Positions 1-12,359 of a stretch of 64,000 nt of DNA are shown here, piece by piece. Position numbers and translations under genes: made by a program. Location: the NCBI GenBank assembly GCA_022818135.1, contig JAFMSR010000013.1, positions 22,528,207-22,592,206 of the forward strand. Direction: 5' to 3'. Numbering within the stretch: the stretch's first letter is position 1; each line of letters starts with the position of its first letter. The stretch comes from Saxidomus purpurata (lineage: Eukaryota > Mollusca > Bivalvia > Venerida > Veneridae). A model generated the notes under the pieces. It was not told the origin of the DNA. It was given only the letters and a program-made list of their open reading frames with translations, and searched no databases.

Positions 1-37
1 TAAAGTCACGTGTTGCCACCTTTTTTCTACAACCTGT

Positions 38-132
38 ATTTGATTCATGCCCGTTTTAATATATATCTTGTACTGGATCATGTCCGTTTTGATATACGAT
101 CCTGTATTGGATTCATGTCCGTTTCTGTATGA
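38..132. repeat. Short tandem repeat, about 3 imperfect copies
   Basis: Three degenerate copies of a roughly 35-40 bp unit containing GATTCATGTCCGTTT-like sequence follow each other, linked by AT-rich spacers. No coding potential is visible. It directly precedes the larger minisatellite field. Confidence 0.5.
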
Positions 133-339
133 AATGCAAAGGGAAACTTTTTTCAATTCTTGACATTAGGTAAGGTTGGTAACCTATGTAAATCCTCACC
201 AAAAACCCAGCGAATTTTGCAAAACAGTATCCGACGAACAGTCAGAACTCCAAACACGATTATTTCAATTTTCCAAATACATCGCTGGTGCCGGAAGTGA
301 CCATTTGGTTTGAAGGAAATAAGGAAATTGAGTTTACTA

Positions 340-2065
340 ATTACTTGCTAAGCAATCTATGGAAGGCCGGCGGTTCATGCTTATTGCTAAATGTTTTTAG
401 CTTATTGCTTTTTGCAATTTTGGTATGCTACTTGGTAATTGCTTTTTGTGAATTGCTTTTTGCTAAGCAATCTATGGAAGGCCGGTGTATCATAATAATT
501 GCTAACTGCTTTTTGCTAACTGCTTTTTGCATATTTTGGTATGCTCTTGGTATTGCTTTTGCTTTTTGCTAAATGCTTGTTGGCCGGTGTATCATAATAA
601 TTGCTAACTGCTTTTTGTTAATTGCCTTTTGCAAAATAAATTTTGGTATGCTACTTGGTAATTGCTTTTTGTAAATTTGCTTTTTGCTAAATGCTTGTTG
701 GCCGGTGTATCATAATAATTGCTAACTGCTTTTTGCTAACTGCTTTTACGCCGGTAGAGGTAATTGCTAATTGCTATTTGCAAAATGCTTTTTGCAAAAT
801 GCTTTTTGAAAAATGTTTTTTTCTAATTGTTTTTTGCTAGTTGCTTCGCTATTTGCAAATTGCTTTTTGCTAAATTCTCATTGCCTTGGCTGATTGCTTT
901 ATGCAAAATGCTTTTTGCTTATTGCTTTTTGCTAATTGTATTTTGCTGATTGCTTTTTGCATATTAGTTTTTTACCTAAAGAAAAGCATTTAATTTTAGC
1001 TTCTGGCATTCAGCAAAAAGCATTTAGCAAAGAGCAATTAGCATTTAGCAATCAACATTTAGCACAGGCGGTTACCAATTAACATGATCCACCTATGGAA
1101 AGCCGGTGGGTCATGCTTTTAGCTTAATGGTTTTTGCTAATTGCTTTTTGCTAAATGATTTTTGGCATGCTACTTGGTAGCGATTTTCTGCTAATTGCAT
1201 TTTGTTAAATGCTTATTGGCCGATCGATGGATCATGTAAATTGCTAACTGCTTTTTGCTTATTAGTTTTTACTTACTGTGTTTTGGCCGGTTATTGCTAA
1301 ATGCATTTTGCGAATTGCTTTTTGCGAATTGCTTTTTGTTAATTGCTTTTTGAAAATTACTTTATTGCTAATTGTTTTTACAAACTGCTTTTTGCTGATT
1401 CCTTTTTGCTAACTACGTTTGGCTAAATGCTTTTTGGTTAATACTTTTTGGTCTGTGGATCTTGTTAATTGCTTATTGTTTTTTGCTAAATGCTTTTTTA
1501 CCGATTATTGCCAACTGCTTTTTGCTATATGCTTCTTGACTGGTTGATCATGTTAATTGGTCACTGCTTTTTGCTAAATGTTGATTGCTGAATGCTAATT
1601 GCTATTTACCAAATGCATTTTGCACAATAAACATATGTTATTCTAATGTTTTTCTTTAGGTCAAATAGCAATAAGCAAAATACAATTAGCAAAAAGCATT
1701 TTGCATAAAAATCAGCTAAAGGCAATTAGCATTTAGCAAAAAGCAATTAGCAAAAAGCAATCAGCAAAAGCAGTTTGCAAAAAGCAATGTTGCAAGAAGC
1801 AAATAGCAATTAACAAAAAGCAACAAGCAAAAGGCAATCCGCAAAAAGCATTTTGGAAAAAGCAATCAGAAAAAGGCAATTAGCAATAACTGACAAAAGC
1901 ATATACTAAAAGCAGTTAGCAAAAGGCAGTTAGCAATTAACATGATCCACGAACCAAAAAACATTTAGCAAAAAGCAACTAGCAAAAGCATTTAGCAAAT
2001 AGTATGTCCCACTGGCCTTCCAATTAGCAAAAAACATTTAGCAATTAACATGACCCACAGGCCTT
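340..2065. repeat. Inverted minisatellite field (TTGCTTTTTGCTAA motif)
   Basis: A 12-14 bp motif close to TTGCTTTTTGCTAA fills 340-975 and 1090-1645 on the + strand. Its reverse complement (GCAAAAAGCAATTAG type) fills about 985-1080 and 1655-2065, so the block could fold back on itself. A higher-order period near 118 bp is marked by GGCCGGTGTATCATAAT (copies near 480, 587 and 705). The hinge sequence ACCTAAAGAAAA occurs near 976 and in reverse complement near 1650. The open frame at 288-572 lies inside the repeat and is not regarded as a gene. Confidence 0.85.
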
Positions 2066-2762
2066 CCATAAAAATCAATCAGTTTAAAAACCCATTTCGC
2101 ATGAGATCGATATAAGTATTTGCAGGAAAGTTAATTTTTTACTTTATTTAATTTTCCCCCGTGAACCCTACACACCGTTGCATTCTGTATGGTTGCATTC
2201 CTGATCAAATGGAAAAGATAATGTAATATTTGACGTTTGCTTAAACTACAAAATGTAATACATTTGATGTAAAGAAGCAGTAATTGTCACAATTTTGTTC
2301 ACTGAGAATTCATAGGGAAATCTGTATGAAACACAATTAGTGTTGAGAGATTATATTACAATGTCATTATAATAGTATTAATAATGGTAGGTGATGGTAA
2401 AGTTCCATTAGTGTGAAATCAAATTCGTACTGCCACAAAGCAAGCAATTTTTTACTGTCTTTCAGGGAAAACTTTTTTTTATCATAGTGTTACAAATACA
2501 GGTCACTTTATAATCAATATCACAACGAATTAAGTGAATTTGTAACAAACGCAAACTTAAACAGTCTAGTACGTTGAGAACAAAATTGACTTTTGTCCGC
2601 TCATCTAAGCTAGTGGCTCTGTGACAGCTTTTAGTTACGATGAGTGACAATCTTTCGTTGTATACAATTGCTTCAAGTGATTTCTCATATACTTTTCATA
2701 GATAGCTGTAGACATTTGCCGGAAGTATCTCGGCATTGAGCTCTCTTAAATTTGTTGAAATG

Positions 2763-3630
2763 GTTCACATGACCGTCAGAGCTTAACAATTAAATATCTT
2801 TCAAGTTTTTCTTTCCAAAATCTACAAGGCTAAGAGTTTATATATTTGCGATGAAGCATTGTCTAGTTATCAGCAACAAAGTTTGTTCAAGCATGCCTGG
2901 CACCACCCGGACGTCACTTCTTTTACATAAGAGCTACATAGGGAAATCAAACAAAATCTTCGCTAAAAGCAAAAGTCAAAGAGCTCAAATATTCGGGGTG
3001 TAGCATTTTAGCGGATCTTTACTAAGTTTGTTCAAATTGTGCCCTTCGGATTTTAATTGGCCCCGCCCTAGGGTTGACATATATCTAAATATTGAAATAT
3101 TAAAGTTAGCAAGGCTAAGCATCTTAAATATTTCGTATGCAACTTACGCAACATTGCTTACTGGTCCTCGCTAAAGTTAATTCAAATTATGCCTCAGGGT
3201 TGAATTTGACCACGCACTGGATGTTTTTCTTTGGCTTTATGGGGAAAACCGTAAAAAACATTTTTCTAAATAGTTACACAATTCTGGTGTAAATGTCACT
3301 GTTATAAAAAAAAAGAATAATTGTTTCCGAAAAAAACAAAAGCAATTTATGGTCAACAACTTTGATGCAGATATTTTGTAACAGACTTGGGTCAAAGCAA
3401 TGCGAGAATTTATATTTTGATTATTTTTATGGTGTGTTGAACTTTGTGAAATTGCCGTGAAAAGCAATAGTACTCAGACGAGCAATATAGGATCATAATG
3501 GCACTCTTGTATTATGTTGAAGACAAAATATCATTACTAGTCGTCAATAGTCAAACACCTGTCACTATATTGACATTGCTAACTTTCCTCATTACAGTCT
3601 GTAAACGATATTAAATTTTTTATCTTGCAG
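2763..3630 (+). other. Candidate 5'-UTR intron or insertion specific to gene A
   Basis: In unit 2 the leader runs unbroken through CTCTCAAG..GGAG into TTAAAAAG and the start codon. In unit 1 the matching leader (about 2740-2762) is separated from TGAAAAAG plus ATG by about 870 bases that end in a good acceptor (TTTTTTATCTTGCAG, ending at 3630). A GT lies at 2763-2764, but GTTCAC is a weak donor. The block contains two degenerate copies of an AAGGCTAAG... segment (near 2826 and 3110) and AAATTGTGCCC-type dispersed repeat sequence, so it may be inserted repeat DNA removed by splicing. Transcript data would settle this. Confidence 0.45.
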
Positions 3631-3638
3631 TGAAAAAG

Positions 3639-4191
3639 ATGAACTTTATTCTATTACTTGTAACTCTGATACCACATCTAACTTTGAGTATCCGCCGGGA
3701 GCTAAGGACACTCGGGTTCCTGTCTATTACTGGTGAAAGTTGGAGTGGTGGGGACTCGTGCTTAACTGCAATACATATGGCAATCGAGGACGTGAATGCC
3801 GATGAAAATATATTACAGGATTTTAATTTGACGTACAGTTGGTTTGACAGTAAGGTAAGTCTCTTCTGCTTCCATGCAGACTGAAAGTCATTTGAAGATT
3901 TTATAATTGTTATTGATTAGAGTAAACGGAATTAATTTAACAAAGTGATTTCTTCAAATGCTGTAAAAGGCTCCATATTTTTACATGTAGAATGTTCAAG
4001 GGGTTGTTTGTCACTGGCATTCATTTTACTAGGCAGCATTAGGATTTAATAATTGTATTGTTCACTGTGTTGTCTTGGTTACCACTTACTATCAAATGCA
4101 GCCGCCGTCGCGCAGTTGTAGGGAGTTCGCATATATATCAGATGGTCCCGTGTTAGATCCCAGTGCCATGTAGTGGTAATGTCCTTAGACA

Positions 4192-4247
<56 letters not shown>

Positions 4248-7200
4248 AATTTGTTTCGCAATAGCACAAGCTGGCTATTACATTTTTGTATTTATTGTAA
4301 ATTTCAGGCTTGTTAGCCGACTCGTCATGGAAAACGCCATTTTCTCTTAATTATATAAGAACTGACTTGTCTTGGCGTAATATTTCGCACCGCGCACGTG
4401 TTGGTTTTTCCCGTATTAGTTTTTACACGATTGAGTGTGACATTTTAGCGTCTTCGTTCTATTCTTTAAAGCGGACAACACAAATTTACAAATATATCTG
4501 TCTGTTCGAAATGAAGTTCATTTATACACGTTACAATGCATAGGATAAATTCAACTGACTTTGTGGCTATTTATTTATAAGATAACTAGAGTTTCAAACA
4601 AATGCGAGATCAGACGTATGGAAAACACTAATAAAGCGTACATAACACAATTCTTAATTTCGAATGTAGAGTCTTTAAATCAGCTGATTTAAGAACAAGT
4701 GCACCAAGATTTTAGTAACAAAACCGTTTTCAGTTATATTACATCCTAATTACATTATTTAGTAAAGAAACTCTGTGTTACGGACAGATCAGCACATTTC
4801 AATGATATTCTTCATTTTCTACGTTAAATAATTTTTAACTAGCTAGTCGCGTTACTCGGGTTTAGAATCGGGGCTTACGCAGTGGAATAATTCAACCTTT
4901 CTAACCCGAACCTATTGGGTAGGTATTAAGTGTTTAATTTCAACAAATTAAGCATTAGTTTAAAAAATAATTAAAACTTTATTTCATGATTTTCCATGAC
5001 AAATTGATGAAATTTTGTCTAGGGAACATAAATAAGTTTACACTGCAGATAATCTCTAATCTAGTCCGCCATCCTGAATCCTGGTTAAGGTATGAATGCT
5101 GAAAGAGTACAGTTCTATCATTATTCTTAAGATTATTGTACAACATATGATTATTTATAGTGAACACATTAAGAAATCAATAATTCATTGCAAAAATATT
5201 TTTAGTGTCATCCGGGAGAGTCAGTGTACCGTATGAGTGACCGGCTCAGCAAAGATTTACCGTATGTTATGCTGCTCGGCGCCGGTTGCTCCGTGGCTTC
5301 CGAGGCTACTGCGCAAGTTTCAAATCTTTGGAACCTTACACAGGTAGGTGTCATTTGACTATTCGTCTTTTATCTTTCGTTTACATTATAAATATTTATT
5401 GAGGATCAATTTTCATATCGGCCTACATAAATGTACACTATACACATTAAAGCATTAAAACAACACATATACTAGTATATTGAGTACAGTGATTAAATCA
5501 TACAGGATAGAGGTGAAAGCTTGAAAGCTTATGCAATACCTCGCTTTCGGTTTATCCTGCAAAACTGCACTAACGGCGTATAAAAAGATCAACCTATTAT
5601 ATAGTAAGTATATTATTCTTAAGAATAGTTAAATTAATATTGTAATAAAAAGCTAAAGCAAAAACGCAAATGTCGCCAACAGTTGTTTGATGTAGAGTAA
5701 CGAAGAGTACACCAGGAAGAAGGGGATAAAGAAGAGGGATCGAGGGGAGATACAGTAGGTCAAGCTATAGGTCAAAAACGCACTTACGTTGAAACTGTTG
5801 GGTTTTGATTAGGAACCATGTACATGACGAAATATGAAAGCATTTGTTTCAGTACCAATATTTTCATTTCGATAGAGATTATGCCATCAAATATGCAATT
5901 TGTCGCCTTTTAGCGTTGTACCCTAAGGACTTTCTGACTGCTCAAGCTATTCAAGCTTATCTTAGTTGTCAATCTTTCTTATTATAGACAACCTCTCTTA
6001 TTTCATACTTTAAGCTTTAAGAATATTAGATGTTTTTTTTCAATTTATTCATTATGTTCAAAATACCGCATGCTCTCAATTTATACACACCATGGCTTGA
6101 ATTCTAATAGATATACTTCTCACAATATGAATAGATGAAACATTAATGGCATATCATAAAATGTTCCTAGAATTCTATAGACATGCTTCAAAATATGCGA
6201 AAAGAATAATTCGAAGAGCATAAAAGCGCCTTCTTTTAAATCTTTAAGTTATGGATATTTGGGCATGTGATACCAGTACAATCTCATGAAATCTTAAAAT
6301 TAAAATGTCTTTCCAAACATTTCCATAACACAGTTAAAAGTTGTAAAAAACTGTGAATAGCAGATAAAATCCTCTATTTCTAAGAAAATGCAGCGTGTTT
6401 TTGATAACATAAATAATTTCGAATAGCTTTGTTGCCGTATTTGTAACGTCGCATGTCACGAATATAACTCAATTATGTTGTAAGATGAGGATAATTGATG
6501 ATTTCCATGTAAAATAATTGAGGTTTAAAACTTACTGTTCACTCAGTTGAATTATCAAATCCGTTACCTGGAGTAACGTCATACCGAACGTAATGAATGC
6601 TGGAAACCATAATATGATGACGTCATGTGTGTTATGCATTCTAGTGGCGCTTAAAGCGATTTTTCACATTTTATTGAAACTTATTGAAGGATTTTAAGCA
6701 TAAAATACACAGAAAAAAATGTTGGTTTTGATTGTAATATCACGTTGATTTCACTCATATACACTAAAAGCAGTTATTTGCACTAGTCGCTGCGCCACCC
6801 GTGAAATATAACTTTTGATGCCCACATGTGATATTAAACCGAAACCAACAATTATCCTCTATGTAATATTAAGTTATGATTCACACAAAGAAACTAACAT
6901 TTTAATCATAGTAAATGTAAATAAAAAATGATTAAATTATGTTTTTCAATCCTTTTATCAGTTTTCTTTTGCGTCGACTTCCCCAGTACTGTCAGATCGT
7001 GCACGCTTTCCAAAATTCTTTCGATTGGGAATGCCTGATCAGCTCCTGAACCCAGCGAAGATAGATCTGATGCAGGAATTTGATTGGAAAAGAGTTGCAA
7101 CAATCAACCAAGCACGAGAGTTCTTCTCAGCAGTAGGGATATGTTTTATTGCTTTACCTTTTACATGTTATTCTAACAATAGTTACTCTCAAAATACGTC

Positions 7201-10200
7201 GCACTAATTGTTCTGTATTCCTTCACCAATTAGTGACGGAAATCGAATTCCGACATTAAATCTTAATTAATTCTTTTACAAGAATCTTGTATTTTCTTGC
7301 ATTGATCTAATGGAGAATTGCGTAGCTGCAGTCCTACAGTAGTCATTTTTAATTCAAGATTTAAAAAAAAAATGGAATGAAAACTGTTTCCAAATGGAAT
7401 ACAATTATGACGTCTGTGTAAATATATGGACATTTTCGCATCTGTTACTATTTATCTGATCTAGTAATTGAACATTCTTTTTCACTTTTCAAATCCCAAA
7501 GGATGTATAAGTGCACAACAAACCAAGTAGTAAATTACCATGTAGTGACCATTTTCGTATTAGGTTCCTGTCCCCTTGTTCGATTAGAATTGACTTCCAT
7601 TACGTTTGATATTGATATCAATATGAAATAACTGTAACAAATATTGCTTGTATTAATTTTGTTTCAACTTTCAACTGTTCTTTTATATAACCTTTTGTAC
7701 AGGTGATTGATGACTTTGTCAAGAGAACAAATGACACAGACATCAGCGTTATATCTCAGGAAATATTCATGAACAACCCATACAACAGACTTCAGAATTT
7801 GAAGGTAAACTAGAGTATATCTTTAAGTATATTCAAATACAACCAAGTATTTATGAGAATTAAATTTGCACATGAAACAAATTATTTGCCCACACGACAA
7901 ACTATTTGCACACGAAACGAAATATCTGTCCACAAGACAAAATGTTCACACACAAAACAAAAATAAATGCACACTAACTTAAATATTTTCACACGAAACA
8001 AAACAGTTGCACACAAGACAAAATATTTGCACACGGGACAAAATGATATTGAGATATTTGAACGTCCCATGCTGTGTTGTTAGTGTAAATGCCTAACACC
8101 TTTTAGATAGATACGTTTTCAATGTGAAATTATATTATTGCATAATACGATAAAATCATTATCTTTGATATCATCCAAAAAAGGAAATCTAATGTTACAC
8201 CAAGTTCTAATTTTACTTTACCCACTTCACTGAACCTGAACTTCTTGCAAACTTCTATAAAAAATAGACATTTAATTGGTAATTTTAAAAACATAAAACT
8301 GCTTTAACTATTATAATGGATGTATGATTGTAGAACTTAGACGCGAGAATTATTGTCACCACCATGTACGAAGATAAGGCCAAAGAGCTGATCTGCGCGG
8401 TAAGGAATATAAAGATAGATTATCTTGTCATTTAGTAACCATGTTCAATAAATGATCCTGAAGTGTTCAAGGAGTGGAAATGGGAATTTATATATTGCAT
8501 TGTTCTGATAAGTACTGGTTGGAATATCATTGGCGTGAGGTAAATGTAAGACATGAAGTGAGTGACACGTAAAGTAACAGACCAATCAATCAGTCCGTAT
8601 CCGCTTGCAAAAGGGCATGCTTGAGAAATAATCAGGTGAAATATGTAACCAAGTCTTGATAATGAAATACCTTTTCTAATCACTACTGCTTCTGCGCTGT
8701 CATTAATTTTAAATGAAACATTTCACCTTAAGTTATTTTCAAATCAACATCAACTGCATTTTGGACATGATATGTATTTGTTTATTTCTTCTAGGCATAC
8801 AAACTGGGTCTTTATGGCCCAAAAATAGTTTGGATATTTAATGGTTGGTATACTCCTCTCTTTTGGAAGACCAATCTTCAAAGTGTTGATTGCACGGAAG
8901 GGGAAATGACTAGTGTTGTGGAAGGAGCTTTTTTAACAAGTTCAGTATACTACAATCCAATAGAGGAGAGAGGTATTGCGAACCTAACAGGTTTGTAAGA
9001 CATAGCGTAAAGATATTTGCTTTGCAACCAACAAATGATACTTGTGCCATTAGATACGAAGATTGGACTCAACATGTCCGTCTGTAGACAGAATTTGTCT
9101 GAGCTATTTTACCGGCAGTCATTGTTTGGAATTCAATTAATCTCATCGGGTGTGTTTAGTACTAACACTTAGCTGTACATATTCTCGGCAAGTTGCATTC
9201 AGATACTTTTTCATTGCGTTATTGATCTTTAATATTTATTACATATAGGGTACATACCAATATTTATCAGGTAACCTCTAAGAGTATTCAATTAAACCTC
9301 AACTGAGAAGTGTTGTCGTGCATAGCTTTGACCAGTTGCACTCGGATAAATTCGTATGCTCAGTATATCATACAATGTCTCATAAATATACCCAGTTTGA
9401 CCGAAGCTCCAAATCTCCCGCATATTGACTTGCTTGTCACTATAAATAGCCTTGATTGCTTGAACCAACGTTGCGTCCGACAAACTGTAACGGGAATCAC
9501 ATATTCTTCGCAAATAGTTATGAAATGGGCTGGTTCTATTCTGCAGATGTCTATTTTATCATCTCCACAGCTTAAAGGGACATATCCTTTAACTGATGTC
9601 GAGCTAAATAACGTCCAAAACATAAATAATAGTTTCTTATTATAACTTTAACATAAAAGTTTCAGCTATGCATTCCCAGTCATAATCGATAAAATAAGTG
9701 GTCTTAAATATACTGCAGTACCGTAAACCATTCAGTTATCTATGTAGAGTTGTTGTTGTACATTTAATGGGTGGATGCGATTTATTACAGAAAGCCTCTA
9801 TATTGATTAATTGTGGTAAAATGAGGCATCTTGACGGTGATACATTGTAAAATAATGTTAGTGACATCAGGTATTGGCGTTGAAGTGCTGCACCAAAAGC
9901 ACAAGAAATGTTTATGCAACTCACCGCATTACTAATTATTCAGTCACTCTCACCAGTCAGCTGTTAGTCGGTTACTATAGAAACGTTGAAAATCGTTTTC
10001 CGTGTTTCTGAGAAAATTATCATTTTGTGAAACTTTGTATGACGAAGTAAAGTTTGTATGTACAAACTATCAAAATAAAATATTGAATAACTTAAGAACT
10101 ATAGCAGCAAACCGGTTAATTCTGGATCACCCCTCGTATTTGTCTGCGTTATTTCTTAGCAAAATTACAGGTCTGGAGTGATTATTACCAAGCTCAGTTG

Positions 10201-12359
10201 TTTCCATTTTTTGCATATTTCGCCTTAGTAGTTTCTATATTGAGTTATTGCCCTTTGATTTTTATAGATATTTGTCAGTGACCAACTGTCACATTGAAAC
10301 AAAATTGACAGGAAAATTTGTCGTTAACGCCTAGAGATTTAGTTGAATGGAATATGGCCCTTCAAATTATACATAGGCCTACTTATAATGTGAATAAAGA
10401 TGTTTTGAGAGGCGCATTATTCCTCAGCAATTACTGACTGAGAGTCAATGAAAGGTCACATGAGTTATAACTTCAATAACCAATTTTAGTTGAGCATATT
10501 GCTCGCAAATTATGCTGGTACAATATGTTGGCTTGGATTTCCTGGAACTTTTAACATATTCTAAATCAGCGTCAAGTGCATATATTATGCGGTGCTCTTA
10601 TTCTTAAGCTGTGTCCGAGCAGGTTGAAACGGCTAGCAAAAGAGTATACTAACTGTTTCTTGGCGGCGTTTTTGGGTATTTACTTCTTTTATTGATAGCG
10701 CTAGCTTTAGTTCTTCTTGAATTCTCTTTTTAATCTATATTTGTTAATTTTTGAAGGTGATATGTATATTTCACTAGTAGACCAAACAGTATGCACTATC
10801 TTCATACTTATTAGGAAATATGGAAAACAAAAAGGTACAAGATGATGTGGGGTTATTGGTTTATTACATATATTGCAGCTACAGAGTTTTCGAAGCGTTA
10901 CAGAAAACACCCAACATATGAGCCGCACCTAGAGGACAATGCATTTATTACTCCCTGGTGTTATGACCATATATGGGTAGCTGCATTGGCATTGAACTGC
11001 ACAGTTGAACGTCTAGCAGAAATAGGTTTGAGCTATTTGAATGATTTGTAGGCTTTTTCCAACGGATGTGTAAAGATTGCTTCCGTTCCCGATATCGGTC
11101 CTTCATAATTAATATTCGAGATGAATGTCAGTGTTTTATTTTTTATTTTATTTGAATGTGTAGTGCAATTGAGGACACTAAGCTAATGAGAGATATGAAA
11201 AAAGCTTTTCATTAGTTTAACGTATACACTTTTCGGTTACAAATCTGAATATAGCAAATGTCGAAAACATATTGAGTAGTATTATTAGAGTCACTCTCAA
11301 GACATTGGTATTGGCAGTTAAATACCCATCGCGCTAAATTGTAAATAAAAGCAATTTTCTTTCTATTTTGATATCATGTGCGCCCCTCGTAAAACGGCAA
11401 TGAAATCTCAAGTTAAATCACGTGTCCATAGCAACGATTTTGCGTGCGTTTATATGAATTGTGAGACTCAGCTGTACCTGATGAGGATCAATGTCGTATA
11501 ACATGAACGATTCGGTCAATCTTAAACCGTTCTGTAAAAGATAACAATGCAGACGTATTAGTGTGATTAATATAGGTTAATACATGGTAACAATTAATAA
11601 TTCATGCATTTCATGTAGTAGAAGACTATTTTGTATTTATAATTAACAGAATTTCCTTCAATCATGTTGGTGATAGGAATTTCTTGATACATATTAGATT
11701 AAAAAACAAATTGTTTCATCCAAAAGAAGTTGCAAATGATAGGTAGTAATCTTATCATTACGGTCAAAGTCAAAAGTTATAAGTTTTGTTTTCAGTTTGA
11801 AATAGTCGGCTATTTCTTTATTAATTAACAGGGCACACTTTTTCATCAATTTACAGGACACACGAAAACGCTTGACATGTTCACATATGGTGATTCAGAC
11901 ATTAATGACGTCATATTCGAATGCATGGGTAAAACATCACTAACAGGGGTATCAGGAAGAGTTGTCTTCTCCACAGGAGCTGACCCCATTAGACTTGTTA
12001 AGATCGAACGTATTCAAGGTGTGATAAGAATGTAGTTCTTTTTGTTTTAATAATGAACCGTCTGATTTCATTTTTTTTATCAATATAACGTTTCCTAAAT
12101 AAAATGTAAGAAAACGAAAAAAATCAAATAAACGAAATAATTAGAAATAGTCAGGGAGGGTATTTTTTATTACGCACGTTTAAACTTAAGGTAAGGTTTC
12201 TTATATATGTTACTGAAATAGTTTGGGTTTATTTATTCTTAGACATTTCATAAACGTTCGTAAATATTGTAGGTGGAGAGAGGGTAAAAGTTGCTCTCTA
12301 CAGACAAGACAAGAATCCCAAATATTTCGAGTGGGTCGACAACGCTCTTGTATGGAAAG
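3639..12359 (+). CDS. Gene A exons 1-9: signal peptide and Venus-flytrap ectodomain
   Basis: Residues 1-428. The hydrophobic leader MNFILLLVTLIPHLTLS precedes IRRELRTLGFLSITG, the usual GABA-B lobe-1 opening. GCS (Ser101) and FASTSP (Ser123) match the two ligand-contact serines of GABBR1. MYED (Tyr221) and NGWY (Trp249) match its lobe-2 aromatic contacts. The contact His of GABBR1 aligns with Gly141, and its contact Glu with Ile320. These alignments are from memory of the family. N-glycosylation sequons include two NLT sites in lobe 1, NDT in exon 4, NLT at the end of exon 6 and NCT in exon 7. Exons 1-5 end in phase 0 and exons 6-9 in phase 1. Confidence 0.9.
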
